A stretch of DNA of 32,093 bases. It comes from an uncultured Eubacteriales bacterium. GTDB lineage: Bacteria > Bacillota > Clostridia > Oscillospirales > Oscillospiraceae. The first letter of the stretch is position 1. Each line of letters starts with the position of its first letter. Shown here piece by piece: positions 1 to 7,491 of this stretch. The translations under genes were made by a program, and so were the position numbers. The DNA is taken from NCBI GenBank assembly GCA_900545925.1, contig URAZ01000036.1:1-32093 (forward strand), in the 5' to 3' direction. The notes beneath the pieces were generated by a model. It saw nothing but the letters and a program-made list of their open reading frames with translations, had not been told where the DNA came from and did no database searches.

Positions 1-99
1 GCCCGTGTGTCAAGGGATTCGGGCGATTCGGCTCTGCTTGGTCGGATGAACGCTGCCGCGCTCCCAAACCACGCGCTCTACCATCTGAGCTACACCCGG
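1..99 (-). pseudogene. truncated tRNA-Pro(TGG)-like gene, copy A
   Basis: On the minus strand positions 99 to about 61 read as a good tRNA 5' half: acceptor strand CCGGGTG, D arm with GCTC/GAGC stem, and an anticodon loop TTTGGGA with anticodon TGG (Pro). From about position 60 downward the sequence no longer pairs: the 3' anticodon-stem strand is wrong and no TTCGAATCC-type T arm or matching acceptor strand follows. Positions 1-77 are identical to 193-269. It cannot fold into a tRNA, so it is a remnant. No convincing promoter lies just upstream (100-125). The intact gene, if present, would be to the left of the window. Confidence 0.72.
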
Positions 100-192
100 T
101 TATGAAATTGAAAGCCTAAGCTGTCTGTAGTCAGCCATGTGGTCAAAGGGGAATTTTCGGGCGATTCCGGAAAATACGGAAAACCCGCAACT

Positions 193-291
193 GCCCGTGT
201 GTCAAGGGATTCGGGCGATTCGGCTCTGCTTGGTCGGATGAACGCTGCCGCGCTCCCAAACCACGCGCTTCACCATCTGAACTACACCTGG
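193..291 (-). pseudogene. truncated tRNA-Pro(TGG)-like gene, copy B
   Basis: This is the second copy of the tRNA-Pro 5' half plus the same unrelated tail, 192 bp from copy A. It differs from copy A only at four places (270, 271, 281, 289), all inside the tRNA half. The changes damage the D stem (C13/A22 mismatch) and alter the acceptor strand, so this copy is decaying further. It is the copy nearest a good promoter (304-332), which suggests it sits where the original tRNA gene started. No T arm is present. Confidence 0.72.
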
Positions 292-303
292 AATTGCGAA
301 ACT

Positions 304-332
304 ATTATAACGGATACGGAGAGAAATTGCAA
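304..332 (-). promoter_or_regulatory. sigma-A promoter of the tRNA-Pro locus
   Basis: On the minus strand there is a -35 TTGCAA (327-332), a 17-bp spacer and a -10 TATAAT (304-309). It ends 12 bp before the 5' end of tRNA-Pro copy B, the usual spacing for a tRNA promoter. It now faces a truncated gene. Confidence 0.65.
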
Positions 333-392
333 GGGGAAAAGATTCGCAGAGAAGAATTTACGTCAGGTGCAAATTTGAACCCCCTAGGGGGC

Positions 393-421
393 TTCCGCGG
401 AGCGGGATGGTCGGGTATAAT
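393..421 (+). promoter_or_regulatory. promoter of the ECF-S/methyltransferase operon
   Basis: A -10 TATAAT (416-421) lies 32 bp before the start codon at 454. The -35 is weak (TTCCGC at 393-398, 17-bp spacer). A perfect CCCCCTAGGGGG palindrome (380-391) abuts the -35. The leader is only about 26 nt, too short for a riboswitch. Confidence 0.5.
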
Positions 422-453
422 GGGCGCAAAGAATTGAACAAAGGAGTTTCCCG

Positions 454-993
454 ATGAAAAAAACATTTTCCGCGAAAAATCTGGCGTTCTGTGCGCTCTG
501 CATTGCGCTGTGCGTGGTGCTGCCGATGGCGTTCCACGCGATTGCAAACGCCGGCCCGATCTTCCTGCCGATGCACATTCCCGTGCTGCTGTGCGGACTG
601 GCCTGTGGGTGGCCGTATGGTCTTGTCTGCGGACTGCTGGGTCCGGTGCTGTCCGGCGTGCTGACGGGCATGCCCTCCCCTGCTGTGCTGCCCGGCATGA
701 TGGTCGAATGCGGCGTTTACGGTCTGGTCAGTGGTTTGATGATGCAGGCCGTTCACACGAAGAAGCTGTATGCCGACCTGTATATCAGCCAGATCACGGC
801 GATGCTGCTGGGCCGGATTCTGTCCGGCGTGTGCAAAGCACTGATCTTCGCGCCCGCGACGTTCACGGTCGCGGCATGGGCGACGACGTCGTTCGTGACT
901 GGTCTGCCCGGCATTGCAATCCAGCTTGTACTGCTGCCGTCGCTTGTTGTCGCGCTGACGAAGGCGCGGCTGCTGCGGGTACGGTACGCATAA
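454..993 (+). CDS. ECF transporter S component (substrate unknown)
   Basis: A 179-residue, very hydrophobic protein with about six membrane segments, the size and pattern of substrate-binding (S) subunits of energy-coupling-factor vitamin transporters. An N-terminal helix with Ala-Leu-Cys-Ile-Ala-Leu is followed by a Pro-His-Ile-Pro-Val-Leu-Leu stretch and glycine-rich helices (LLGPVLSGVLTGMP around residues 66-79), typical of the family. S subunits dock to a shared EcfAA'T module, which is not encoded here, so this is a group II type orphan S subunit. Start ATG 454 has AAGGAG 7 nt upstream. It is followed after 12 bp by a methyltransferase. The substrate (folate, pantothenate, other vitamins or precursors) cannot be told from the sequence. 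Confidence 0.75.
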   Translation: MKKTFSAKNLAFCALCIALCVVLPMAFHAIANAGPIFLPMHIPVLLCGLACGWPYGLVCGLLGPVLSGVLTGMPSPAVLPGMMVECGVYGLVSGLMMQAVHTKKLYADLYISQITAMLLGRILSGVCKALIFAPATFTVAAWATTSFVTGLPGIAIQLVLLPSLVVALTKARLLRVRYA

Positions 994-1005
994 GGGGTGT
1001 CTGCG

Positions 1006-1587
1006 ATGGAACAGCAGGCTGTCATCGATTTTTTTGACCAAGCCGCCGCTGGCTGGGACGCACAGTTGGTGCGCAATGAGGCAGTGATCGGGCAGATTCT
1101 GGACAACGCCGGAATCCGCCCCGGCGTATCGGTGCTGGACGTTGCCTGCGGAACAGGCGTTTTGATCCCGGATTATTTGAAGCGCGGCGCGGCACAGATC
1201 ACGGCCATTGACATTGCACCGGAAATGGTGCGCATCGCGCGCGAAAAATTCCCGCAGGAGAACGTAACTGTGCTCTGCGGTGATGCGTCGCAGGCGCACT
1301 TCCCTGCCCTGTTCGACTGCATTGTGATCTACAACGCATTTCCGCATTTTCCGGAGCCGGAGCGCCTAATTGCACATCTGGCCGAACTGCTCACGACTGG
1401 CGGGACGCTGACTGTGGCACATGGCTTCTCCCGCAAGGCGCTCGATGCACACCACGCGAAGACGGCACGTAGCGTCTCCAACGGCCTGCTGCCAGTCGAA
1501 ACGCTGGCAGAAATTTTTGCAAAACACCTGACTGTCACCGTACAGATTTCCAACGATGCCATGTATCAGGTTGTGGGAACGCACTGA
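1006..1587 (+). CDS. class I SAM-dependent methyltransferase
   Basis: A 193-residue methyltransferase of the Methyltransf_11/25 type. Motif I is VLDVACGTGVL near residues 43-53 (SAM-binding glycine loop), followed by an acidic end of strand 2 (ITAIDIAPEMV), the GDASQ motif for the adenine, and a post-motif segment (FDCIVIYNAFPHF). The substrate is unknown. I chose ATG 1006 because AAGGGG at 992-997 is correctly spaced; a GTG at 997 is also in frame. It begins 12 bp after the ECF S-component gene and probably shares its transcript. Co-transcription hints at a vitamin- or cofactor-related role, but that is inference. Confidence 0.85.
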   Translation: MEQQAVIDFFDQAAAGWDAQLVRNEAVIGQILDNAGIRPGVSVLDVACGTGVLIPDYLKRGAAQITAIDIAPEMVRIAREKFPQENVTVLCGDASQAHFPALFDCIVIYNAFPHFPEPERLIAHLAELLTTGGTLTVAHGFSRKALDAHHAKTARSVSNGLLPVETLAEIFAKHLTVTVQISNDAMYQVVGTH

Positions 1588-1602
1588 ACCAGTTTGGTTC
1601 AG
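1584..1602. terminator. short hairpin between convergent genes
   Basis: CTGAACCA/TGGTTCAG, an 8-bp stem with a 3-nt loop, contains the stop codons of both the methyltransferase and the convergent 70-residue gene. There is no clear T run, so it is a weak terminator at best. Confidence 0.35.
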
Positions 1603-1811
1603 CGCTGTTCCCCTTCCCTCTGCAAAACAATCACGTTTTCCTGCTTCTCCGCGGGATATGCCGAAGTATCAATATAGAGTTCCTCCGCCTGCACAAGTGC
1701 ACGGCGGAGTTTTTTTGCATACGGCAGCGCCAACGGAATGCGCTCCAGCGGATCGATCACGTCATCAATCACCCCGCAAAGCAATGCGTAAAGTTTTTGA
1801 TAGTCTGCCAT
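1599..1811 (-). CDS. small acidic/helical protein, 70 residues
   Basis: Starts MADYQKLYALLCGVIDDVID and ends in a charged tail; it is predicted to be mostly helical, with a conserved-looking AEELY segment. Similar 60-70 residue proteins (MxDYxKLYxxLFNAxTDA...AEELYI) are common and uncharacterised in Clostridia; this is from memory, not a search. ATG 1811 is chosen because GGAGG (1820-1824) is 8 nt upstream; an in-frame ATG at 1826 lies before that ribosome site. A strong promoter (1849-1877) flanked by two operators drives it, divergent from the XRE regulator, so it is probably the regulator's main target. Function unknown. Confidence 0.75.
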   Translation of the reverse strand: MADYQKLYALLCGVIDDVIDPLERIPLALPYAKKLRRALVQAEELYIDTSAYPAEKQENVIVLQREGEQR

Positions 1812-1828
1812 AAAAAGTTCCTCCAATT

Positions 1829-1842
1829 ACCTGTATTTGGGT
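1829..1842. promoter_or_regulatory. operator 1, ACCT-N6-GGGT
   Basis: ACCTGTATTTGGGT, an imperfect 14-bp dyad of the same form as the next two sites. It lies just downstream of the 70-residue gene's -10 box, at the expected +1. It shares GGGTAATTTCA with operator 2. Confidence 0.7.
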
Positions 1843-1848
1843 AATTTC

Positions 1849-1877
1849 AGAATAACAAAATTCTTATGCGTTGTCAA
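1849..1877 (-). promoter_or_regulatory. sigma-A promoter of the 70-residue gene
   Basis: -35 TTGACA (1872-1877), 17-bp spacer, -10 TATTCT (1849-1854), reading on the minus strand. Operator 2 overlaps the edge of the -35 and operator 1 lies over the expected transcription start, an arrangement suited to repression. Confidence 0.8.
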
Positions 1878-1890
1878 CCCATATTCGGGT
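1877..1890. promoter_or_regulatory. operator 2, ACCC-N6-GGGT
   Basis: ACCCATATTCGGGT is a perfect ACCC/GGGT dyad, exactly 48 bp from operator 1 and 48 bp from operator 3. It touches the -35 of the minus-strand promoter. Confidence 0.75.
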
Positions 1891-1924
1891 AATTTCACAT
1901 TTCTATGCTGTTATCATCATTTTA

Positions 1925-1938
1925 ACCCAAGTATGGGT
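1925..1938. promoter_or_regulatory. operator 3, ACCC-N6-GGGT
   Basis: ACCCAAGTATGGGT is a perfect dyad 20 bp upstream of the XRE start codon, next to its ribosome site, and so probably mediates autoregulation. Confidence 0.75.
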
Positions 1939-1957
1939 GGAATGGTGAGGCAAAAGC

Positions 1958-2212
1958 ATGGACTATTCTTCTTTATATGTTTCGCGCATTCGCAATTTGT
2001 GTCGGCAACGCGGTATCAGCATCAATAAGCTGGCCGTCATGAGCGATGTCAAGCAATCTACGCTTGACAATATTGTGCGCGGTCTAACAAAAAATCCGCG
2101 CGTGATGACACTACACAAGTTGGCGCTAGCATTCAATATGACGCTGGCGGAATTTCTAGATTTTCCGGAATTGAATGATTATTCATTTGACGACGATACA
2201 GACGAGGATTGA
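1958..2212 (+). CDS. XRE (Cro/CI) family transcriptional regulator
   Basis: An 84-residue, single-domain helix-turn-helix protein. The HTH_3 fold is clear: IRNLCRQRGISINKLA (helices 1-2), then SDVKQSTLDNIVRG (recognition helix about residues 29-42), then LHKLALAFNMTLAEFLD (helices 4-5), and an Asp/Glu-rich tail. The ribosome site GTGAGG is 7 nt before ATG 1958. It is divergent from the 70-residue gene, with three evenly spaced dyads between them, so it most likely represses both genes. There is no sensor or protease-like domain. Confidence 0.9.
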   Translation: MDYSSLYVSRIRNLCRQRGISINKLAVMSDVKQSTLDNIVRGLTKNPRVMTLHKLALAFNMTLAEFLDFPELNDYSFDDDTDED

Positions 2213-2249
2213 ACCAGAAAACAGATACGCGCACGATTACTGTTTCATA

Positions 2250-2334
2250 TTGAGCAGATTGCATCGGTTTTACGAAATTCTTCGGCTAATTTGTAATTTC
2301 CAAGCGGGCCGATGTGGGCATCGGCCCCTACAGA
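2250..2334 (-). repeat. dispersed palindromic repeat, copy R1 (partial)
   Basis: GGGCCGATG...CATCGGCCC followed by CCTACA (2306-2332) is the outer arm. Internal sequence resembling GCCGAAGA-TTTCGTAAAA lies at about 2257-2285 in reverse orientation. It aligns along its length with copy R3 (23431-23540) in opposite orientation. The distal arm is not recognisable. Positions 2213-2417 hold no gene that I can see. Confidence 0.7.
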
Positions 2335-2417
2335 GTCTCGGCGAATTCGTACTGCCCCGCAAATTTTGGACGCAAAGCTAATTTACCGCAGATAGTCTAA
2401 CGCAGCTACCCACAAAT

Positions 2418-2453
2418 AAAGACTCCCGCATGCGGCTGCATGCGGGAGTCTTT
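2418..2453. terminator. bidirectional rho-independent terminator
   Basis: Perfect 16-bp stem (2418-2433 with 2438-2453), GGCT loop, with AAA on one side and TTTT on the other. It ends the cooS-cooC-acsB operon on the minus strand and can also stop transcripts from the XRE gene. Confidence 0.9.
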
Positions 2454-2471
2454 TGATTGAAAGCGTATGAA

Positions 2472-4613
2472 TTAAATATCCAGCGGGTCCATGCTGAGGA
2501 CGGGGTGGCCGACCTCGGACAGGTAGGCAAGCAACTCTTCCGGATCGCCGTTCGGGCAGTTGGTCTCGTCGGCGACCATATCGGCGAAGTTGTCGATATC
2601 GTACATATCCTTGGCAGTCTCGTTGAGTTTGTCGCGGATCTGGTCCTTCAGTTCCTTCGGCAGCCAGACCAGACGGCCAACGCCGCCCTCGGCCTTGAGG
2701 AACTTATGGGAAGCGATGTAATGCTTGCCGTGGCCCATGAAGCCCGGAGTCTGCACGCCGCCGCCAGTCATGGAAGCCATCTCGGAGAAGGTCATGCCGA
2801 GCGGCGTGATGCCGGCATACTCGCGGCAGGTGATGACGACGCCCATCGAGCACGGCTCGATGCCGCAGATGCACTCGAAGCAGCCGCAGGAGGTCATCGG
2901 GTCTTCCAGCAGGGAGTAGAGCGTGACGTGCTCCAGTGCGCCGTGGGAGTACTGTGCAACAGCCTCATCGACGTCCTCGTAGCGGCCGGTGCGTTCGTCG
3001 ATGCAGCGCTCCTTGGTGACGACCTGGCAGGGACCCTGCGGGTCGAGTTCGTTGGTAGCCTTCGCATCCAGCCACGAAACGGCGCCACAGAGGCCCAGAC
3101 GCTCCGGGGTGACGATGCAGACGTGGCTCGGAGAGAACGCCTGGCACATGATGCAGGAATAGAAGACGGGTACGGATTCGTCGGTCATGGACTTCAGGCG
3201 CTCGTCGCGCTTGTCGAAGACCTCGTTGGCGTGCTTGCGCAGCGCGGCGTTCGGCTCGTCGCCAACGACGATGCGGACCTGGCACTTGTCAACGACCGTG
3301 TCAAACTCGGACTTGATCTTGGCGTAGAGCACTTCGCCGATGTGGCGGAACTTGAAACCGGCCTCGAAATCAGCCTTGCTGATACGGACGCGGATCATGT
3401 CGCGCTGGCCGGTGTGCATCAGGCCTTCCACGCAGTTGAGGAAGGAGTGGATCTTACGCTCGAAGACCGGCTCAAAGTCGGGCTGCATGTTCTTGCCCGC
3501 GACCTCGACGGTGTAACTCATGGAAATCTTGGAGCCGACCGGGATCTCGTCAATTTCGGGGCCTTCGACCACGATCTTGTGGTCTTCGACCTCGGAGGCG
3601 TCCTTCGTGGTGACAAGCTCGAAGCAGTCCTTGCGGGAGCCGTCGATCTCGACCTGCATGTCGCCCTTACGGATGATCTCGCCCTCGAATGCAGAGGAGA
3701 AGGAAACGGGGATGTCAATCTTCGTGATCTTCAGCTTGATGCCGCGGGCCTCGATGGAGGTATCGATCCAGTCCTTGGTGTCATCATAGATGATGAGGGA
3801 CTTCGGAACGGCCCACATATCGTCGTGGTCGTTGGTGATGACCGGGAAGCCCAGCTTGATGGCGCCGGCACCGCAGGCGACGGTAATGTCGTTGACAGGC
3901 TTATAAGCGTTGACAAACGCGTTGATGCGGTCGAAGGTGTACTTGTGGAAGCCCTCGACATCGCCCGGCTGGATGGCACCGAAAATCATGGCCGCGCGCA
4001 CAACCAGAGAAATGACGTGGCCGACGGACCAGATCTCTTCGCCGACGGGAACGACACGGACGGGGAAGCCCATAGAAAGACCGGCTTCCACAGCCTGCTC
4101 GATGATGCCGCCGATCAGGAAGACGAAAATGCCGCGGGACTGATAGCCCTTGATGGTCTCGACCGCTTCCTCGGTGGAAGGAGCCGGGCCGATCATGACG
4201 ACGAAGCCGGGGATATCGCCGGTAACAAGAGGAACGCCGAGTTCACGGACTTCCGCGTCGGTGAAGTGGCCGTGATAGTTCGTGCCCTCATACGGGGTCT
4301 GGGTCTTGACATATTTGCAGGCCTCGATCATCTCAGCGGCGATGGCGGTGCCGACGCCGGACTGGAAGATAGAGTTGGTGCGCGGCTCGCGGAGCATCAT
4401 GGCCTTCACGTCGGCCAGAGCATCCTGCAGTTCGCCGGTCGTAGTGACCTTTTTGCCGATATAGGCATAGATGCAGGCGCAGAAATACGCGGTGGAGGGA
4501 AGCGTCAGAGGAGCGTCGCGGCCGACTTCTGCCACGATCTTGTTCACTTCTTCCTCGGCCTTGGCGAACATCTCGTCAGAGCCGTCGAAGACGCGGTTAA
4601 ACAATGTCTTCAT
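2472..4613 (-). CDS. acsB: acetyl-CoA synthase (CODH/ACS beta subunit)
   Basis: A 713-residue protein that joins a methyl group, CO and CoA into acetyl-CoA at the nickel-iron A-cluster of the Wood-Ljungdahl pathway. The A-cluster cysteines are all present: C487, C490, C499 and C509 bind the 4Fe-4S cubane, and C576-G-C578 hold the distal nickel. Their spacing (3, 9, 10, 67, 2) equals that of the Moorella enzyme (506, 509, 518, 528, 595, 597). The length shows the bacterial three-domain form with the N-terminal CODH-contacting domain, not the shorter archaeal CdhC. Start ATG 4613 is preceded by AAAGGAA; a longer frame upstream lies inside cooC and is not used. It is third in the operon, 22 bp after cooC. 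Confidence 0.97.
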   Translation of the reverse strand: MKTLFNRVFDGSDEMFAKAEEEVNKIVAEVGRDAPLTLPSTAYFCACIYAYIGKKVTTTGELQDALADVKAMMLREPRTNSIFQSGVGTAIAAEMIEACKYVKTQTPYEGTNYHGHFTDAEVRELGVPLVTGDIPGFVVMIGPAPSTEEAVETIKGYQSRGIFVFLIGGIIEQAVEAGLSMGFPVRVVPVGEEIWSVGHVISLVVRAAMIFGAIQPGDVEGFHKYTFDRINAFVNAYKPVNDITVACGAGAIKLGFPVITNDHDDMWAVPKSLIIYDDTKDWIDTSIEARGIKLKITKIDIPVSFSSAFEGEIIRKGDMQVEIDGSRKDCFELVTTKDASEVEDHKIVVEGPEIDEIPVGSKISMSYTVEVAGKNMQPDFEPVFERKIHSFLNCVEGLMHTGQRDMIRVRISKADFEAGFKFRHIGEVLYAKIKSEFDTVVDKCQVRIVVGDEPNAALRKHANEVFDKRDERLKSMTDESVPVFYSCIMCQAFSPSHVCIVTPERLGLCGAVSWLDAKATNELDPQGPCQVVTKERCIDERTGRYEDVDEAVAQYSHGALEHVTLYSLLEDPMTSCGCFECICGIEPCSMGVVITCREYAGITPLGMTFSEMASMTGGGVQTPGFMGHGKHYIASHKFLKAEGGVGRLVWLPKELKDQIRDKLNETAKDMYDIDNFADMVADETNCPNGDPEELLAYLSEVGHPVLSMDPLDI

Positions 4614-4635
4614 TGTGGTTTCATTCCTTTCAGAT

Positions 4636-5403
4636 TCATTCTTTGGCGTCAATGGCAGCCTTGATCGCACGGATCTCATCCAGCGCATCGGGGCTGCAGT
4701 CGTAGGGGGAGAGGCCCCTCCGGTCCGCGTCGATGACGGTGGGACTGTAGCTGATGAAGCCGAGCAGATCGTCTGCCGGGATGCGGCTTCTGATAAATTC
4801 ACGGTCAGACTCGTCGCGGATCTTGTTGGCGACGACGCGCACCTTGGTCACGCCGATGTCCTTTGCAAGCTCCTTGATGCGCACATAGGTCTGTACACTC
4901 CGCGCGCCCGGCTCGATGACCACGATGAACTGGTCCATCATGCTGGCCGTGCCGCGTCCAAGGTGTTCAAGCCCTGCCTCCATGTCCATGATGACCACGT
5001 CGTCCTTGCGGAAAACGAGATTGGTCAGAATCGCCTTGAGCATGACATGCTCCGGGCAGACGCAGCCGGAGCCGCCGGTATCAACCGTGCCCATAACGAG
5101 AAGCTTGACGCCGTTGATATTCTTGGCAAGCTTATCGGGCAGATCGGAAACGTCCGGGTTTAGCTTATAGAAGCTGTTCTGGTCGTTCGCGCCCGTGCGC
5201 TGCTTGGCAAGCTGCTTCATTTTCGAGACTGGAACAATGGAATTGACCTCTTCCTCTGTCAGCCCCAGCGCCAGGCCCAGATTTGCATCCGGGTCAACGT
5301 CGGCTGCGAGGACGGTGCGCCCTTCGTCGGCGTAGAGCCGCGCGAGCGTGGAGGCCAGCGTCGTCTTGCCGACGCCGCCCTTGCCGGTGATAGCTACTTT
5401 CAT
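4636..5403 (-). CDS. cooC: CO dehydrogenase nickel-insertion ATPase CooC
   Basis: A 255-residue SIMIBI/MinD-type ATPase that loads nickel into the C-cluster of CODH (possibly also helping ACS). The deviant Walker A GKGGVGKTT is at residues 7-15, switch I at DVDPDANLG, and the DMEAG segment follows. The CxC motif C114-V-C116 matches the dimer-interface metal-binding Cys pair of CooC. AcsF/CooC paralogues look alike, so either maturation role is possible. It lies between cooS (26 bp gap) and acsB (22 bp gap) on one transcript. Start ATG 5403 has GGAGGG about 12 nt upstream. Confidence 0.93.
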   Translation of the reverse strand: MKVAITGKGGVGKTTLASTLARLYADEGRTVLAADVDPDANLGLALGLTEEEVNSIVPVSKMKQLAKQRTGANDQNSFYKLNPDVSDLPDKLAKNINGVKLLVMGTVDTGGSGCVCPEHVMLKAILTNLVFRKDDVVIMDMEAGLEHLGRGTASMMDQFIVVIEPGARSVQTYVRIKELAKDIGVTKVRVVANKIRDESDREFIRSRIPADDLLGFISYSPTVIDADRRGLSPYDCSPDALDEIRAIKAAIDAKE

Positions 5404-5429
5404 AACGGTAAAGACCCTCCGGGAAGATC

Positions 5430-7331
5430 TTAGATGCCGAGAGCCGTGCGCTTGGCTTCGATTGCGGCGATCATCTTGTCGCCGAGGCTCTCAATGTTGG
5501 TGTCAACGACGAAATGCGCCTCGACCCACTCCTTGCAGCCTCTTGCGTCACCCTGAAGCAGTTCAGTGATCTCGCTGGAGCCCTTGGAGTACGGATCAAC
5601 GCCGAGGTAGGTGTCGATGCCGGTCGCCACGACGTAGTTGCCGATGGAAACTGCCTTTTCAGACATCCATTCCGGCGCGCAGCCGCAGAGCGGAATCTGA
5701 GAAATGTTGATGCCCCAATCCTTTGCAAGATCGGAAGCAAGGATCATCATACGGGAGATATCAACGCAGGAGCCCATATGCAGAACCGGCGGAATACCAA
5801 CCAGCTTGCACACGCGCTTGAGGCCCTCGCCGCAGTATTCAGCAGCGTCGAGATCCATGAGGCCGGCCTTGGCCGCAGCCTGTGCCGAACAGCCGGAGAC
5901 GATGACGATGATATCGTTCTTGAGAAGCTTCTTCATGAGCTCGATGTGCGCAGTATCGGGGCGAACCTTGGGGTTGTTGCAGCCGACCATTGCGACAGCA
6001 CCGCGCAGGACGCCGGCCTTGACAACGTCGGCCAGCGGCTTCAGCGTGCCGAGCGCGTCAACATGGGAGTTGCACACGCCGTCGAGCTCCTTCTTAATGG
6101 CCTCGACCGAGTAGCCGACGCGGGCCTTGGTCTTGAGGTTCGGAATGTTGACAAGCTCGGGCTTGCGGTTTTTGAAGTTTTCAATCGCCATGCGGATGAT
6201 CGCCTTGGCGTTGTCCGCCGCAGTATCCTCGTGGAACTCGATGAAATCCGAGTCCGGCATGCGGGCAATGGGAGAGGTCGTGATGAACTTGGTATGGAAG
6301 CACTTGGAAAGCGGGCCAAGAGCCGGGAAGATGCACTGCACATCAACGACGATGGCTTCGCATGCGCCCGTCAGGACAACGTTTTCCTGCTGCAGGAAGT
6401 TACCTGCCATCGGAATGCCCTGCCGCATGGCAACTTCGTTGCCGGTGCAGCAGACGCCCGCGATGTTGATGCCCTTTGCGCCGACGGACTTGGCCAGCGC
6501 GACCATCTCGGGATCCTGCGAATACATGACGATCATCTCAGAAAGAGAGGGATCGTGGCCGTGGACAATAATGTTGACCATGTCCTTTTCCATGACGCCG
6601 ATGTTGGCGGTGGTGTCAAGGGGACGCGGGGTGCCGAACAGAACGTCGGACAGCTCGGTACCTGCCATGGAGCCGCCCCAGCCGTCGGACAGACCGGCGC
6701 GCAGGGACTGCTTGATGAGCGCCTCGGGAAGAGACGAACAGCCCATATGCGTCATGTGCAGCGACTGCGAAACCTCGCGGTCAATGGCACGCGGCTCGAT
6801 GCCAGCGTCATGCCACAGCTTCTGGGTATGCTCGGGCGCACGCTTCAAAAAGCGCTGCACGCCGAAAGGCTTGCCGTACTCGAGAAGGGCGGTTTCAGCA
6901 ACTTCGTGGGCCAGATCATAAATATCCTTGCCCTCGGACTCGATACCCCATTCGGCAGCGATTTTCTTCAGTTTTTCGGGGTCTTTGACCTGATAAGAGC
7001 CGCCTTCTTTTGCCTGATAGAGCGTGTGGCAAATCTGACGGCCATGGTCGGAGTGCGTAGCAGCACCACCTGCGGTGAAGCGCAGGTAGTTGCGGCCGAC
7101 GATGCCGTGTACGTCGCAGCCGCAAATGCCGCGCGGTGCCTTGGGCGTAATGCGGCAGGGGCCCATGGAGCAAATGCGGCAGCAGGTGCCGGCTTCGCCG
7201 AAGCCGCAGTGCGGCGTCTGATTCTTGACGCGCTGCTGCCAGGAATCCGCGCCAACTTTTTTGCCGGTTTCAAGCAATTCGTTGGTCGCTGCTTCCATCT
7301 GTTCAACTGTGATTAAGCGATCCCAATCCAT
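5430..7331 (-). CDS. cooS: anaerobic carbon monoxide dehydrogenase catalytic subunit
   Basis: A 633-residue Ni-Fe CODH (CooS/AcsA) that interconverts CO and CO2. The N-terminal cysteines C42, C50, C51, C54, C59 and C70 give the D- and B-cluster pattern (CGFGEAGTCC..C....C). C-cluster ligands are visible: the HGHDPSLSE histidine near 257-259, C295 in VCCTGNE, C333 in DVQCIFP, then Cys in SGCSAQA (481) and MGSCVD (522). It is the first gene of the operon. Start ATG 7331 has AGGAGGAT 10 nt upstream. The neighbouring acsB implies the bifunctional CODH/ACS complex, so acsA is an equally valid name. A 600-residue open frame on the opposite strand is only a codon-bias shadow. Confidence 0.97.
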   Translation of the reverse strand: MDWDRLITVEQMEAATNELLETGKKVGADSWQQRVKNQTPHCGFGEAGTCCRICSMGPCRITPKAPRGICGCDVHGIVGRNYLRFTAGGAATHSDHGRQICHTLYQAKEGGSYQVKDPEKLKKIAAEWGIESEGKDIYDLAHEVAETALLEYGKPFGVQRFLKRAPEHTQKLWHDAGIEPRAIDREVSQSLHMTHMGCSSLPEALIKQSLRAGLSDGWGGSMAGTELSDVLFGTPRPLDTTANIGVMEKDMVNIIVHGHDPSLSEMIVMYSQDPEMVALAKSVGAKGINIAGVCCTGNEVAMRQGIPMAGNFLQQENVVLTGACEAIVVDVQCIFPALGPLSKCFHTKFITTSPIARMPDSDFIEFHEDTAADNAKAIIRMAIENFKNRKPELVNIPNLKTKARVGYSVEAIKKELDGVCNSHVDALGTLKPLADVVKAGVLRGAVAMVGCNNPKVRPDTAHIELMKKLLKNDIIVIVSGCSAQAAAKAGLMDLDAAEYCGEGLKRVCKLVGIPPVLHMGSCVDISRMMILASDLAKDWGINISQIPLCGCAPEWMSEKAVSIGNYVVATGIDTYLGVDPYSKGSSEITELLQGDARGCKEWVEAHFVVDTNIESLGDKMIAAIEAKRTALGI

Positions 7332-7485
7332 CGATGATGTATCCTCCTAAAATATGTTCTGGGCCGGCCTGCGTACACCGGACGCAGCACCGGAAGGGGG
7401 GCGGCGGTCAGCCCGTATGGACAGACCGAGCAGGCGTACCTGCGCTCTGAAACCAAAAAGCGGCAGAATACGCCTCTTATAGCTT
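7332..7485 (-). other. about 150-nt structured leader of the cooS operon
   Basis: The stretch between the predicted +1 (about 7485) and the cooS start holds several hairpins, including GCAGG-TACG-CCTGC and a CTGCGT/ACGCAG stem flanked by CCGG/CCGG. I do not recognise a known riboswitch class. No open frame with a ribosome site is evident. Confidence 0.4.
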
Positions 7486-7491
7486 GCGTCT

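Larger units (their letters stand above)
1..291. repeat. tandem 192-bp direct repeat of tRNA half plus spacer
   Basis: Two units start at 1 and 193. Each holds a tail unrelated to tRNA plus a tRNA-Pro 5' half. The spacer 100-192 contains GTAGTCA (127-133) and GTGGTCAA (139-146), which on the minus strand read TTGACCAC then TGACTAC. It also holds GGAATTTTCGGGCG (150-163), which matches 31000-31013 next to the tRNA-Arg repeat in 13 of 14 bases. The array may continue to the left of the window. Confidence 0.85.

Noticed and set aside
1..310. CRISPR array
   Set aside because: Only two repeats of 192-bp period containing tRNA sequence; no short regular repeats, spacers or cas genes in the window.
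2457..4664. 735-codon open frame on the plus strand opposite acsB
   Set aside because: Shadow of strong GC codon bias in acsB; no ribosome site, and the protein is a compositionally biased Asp/Gly/Leu/Val-rich sequence.
5514..7316. 600-codon plus-strand frame opposite cooS
   Set aside because: Same bias effect; the cooS frame has all the metal-ligand motifs.
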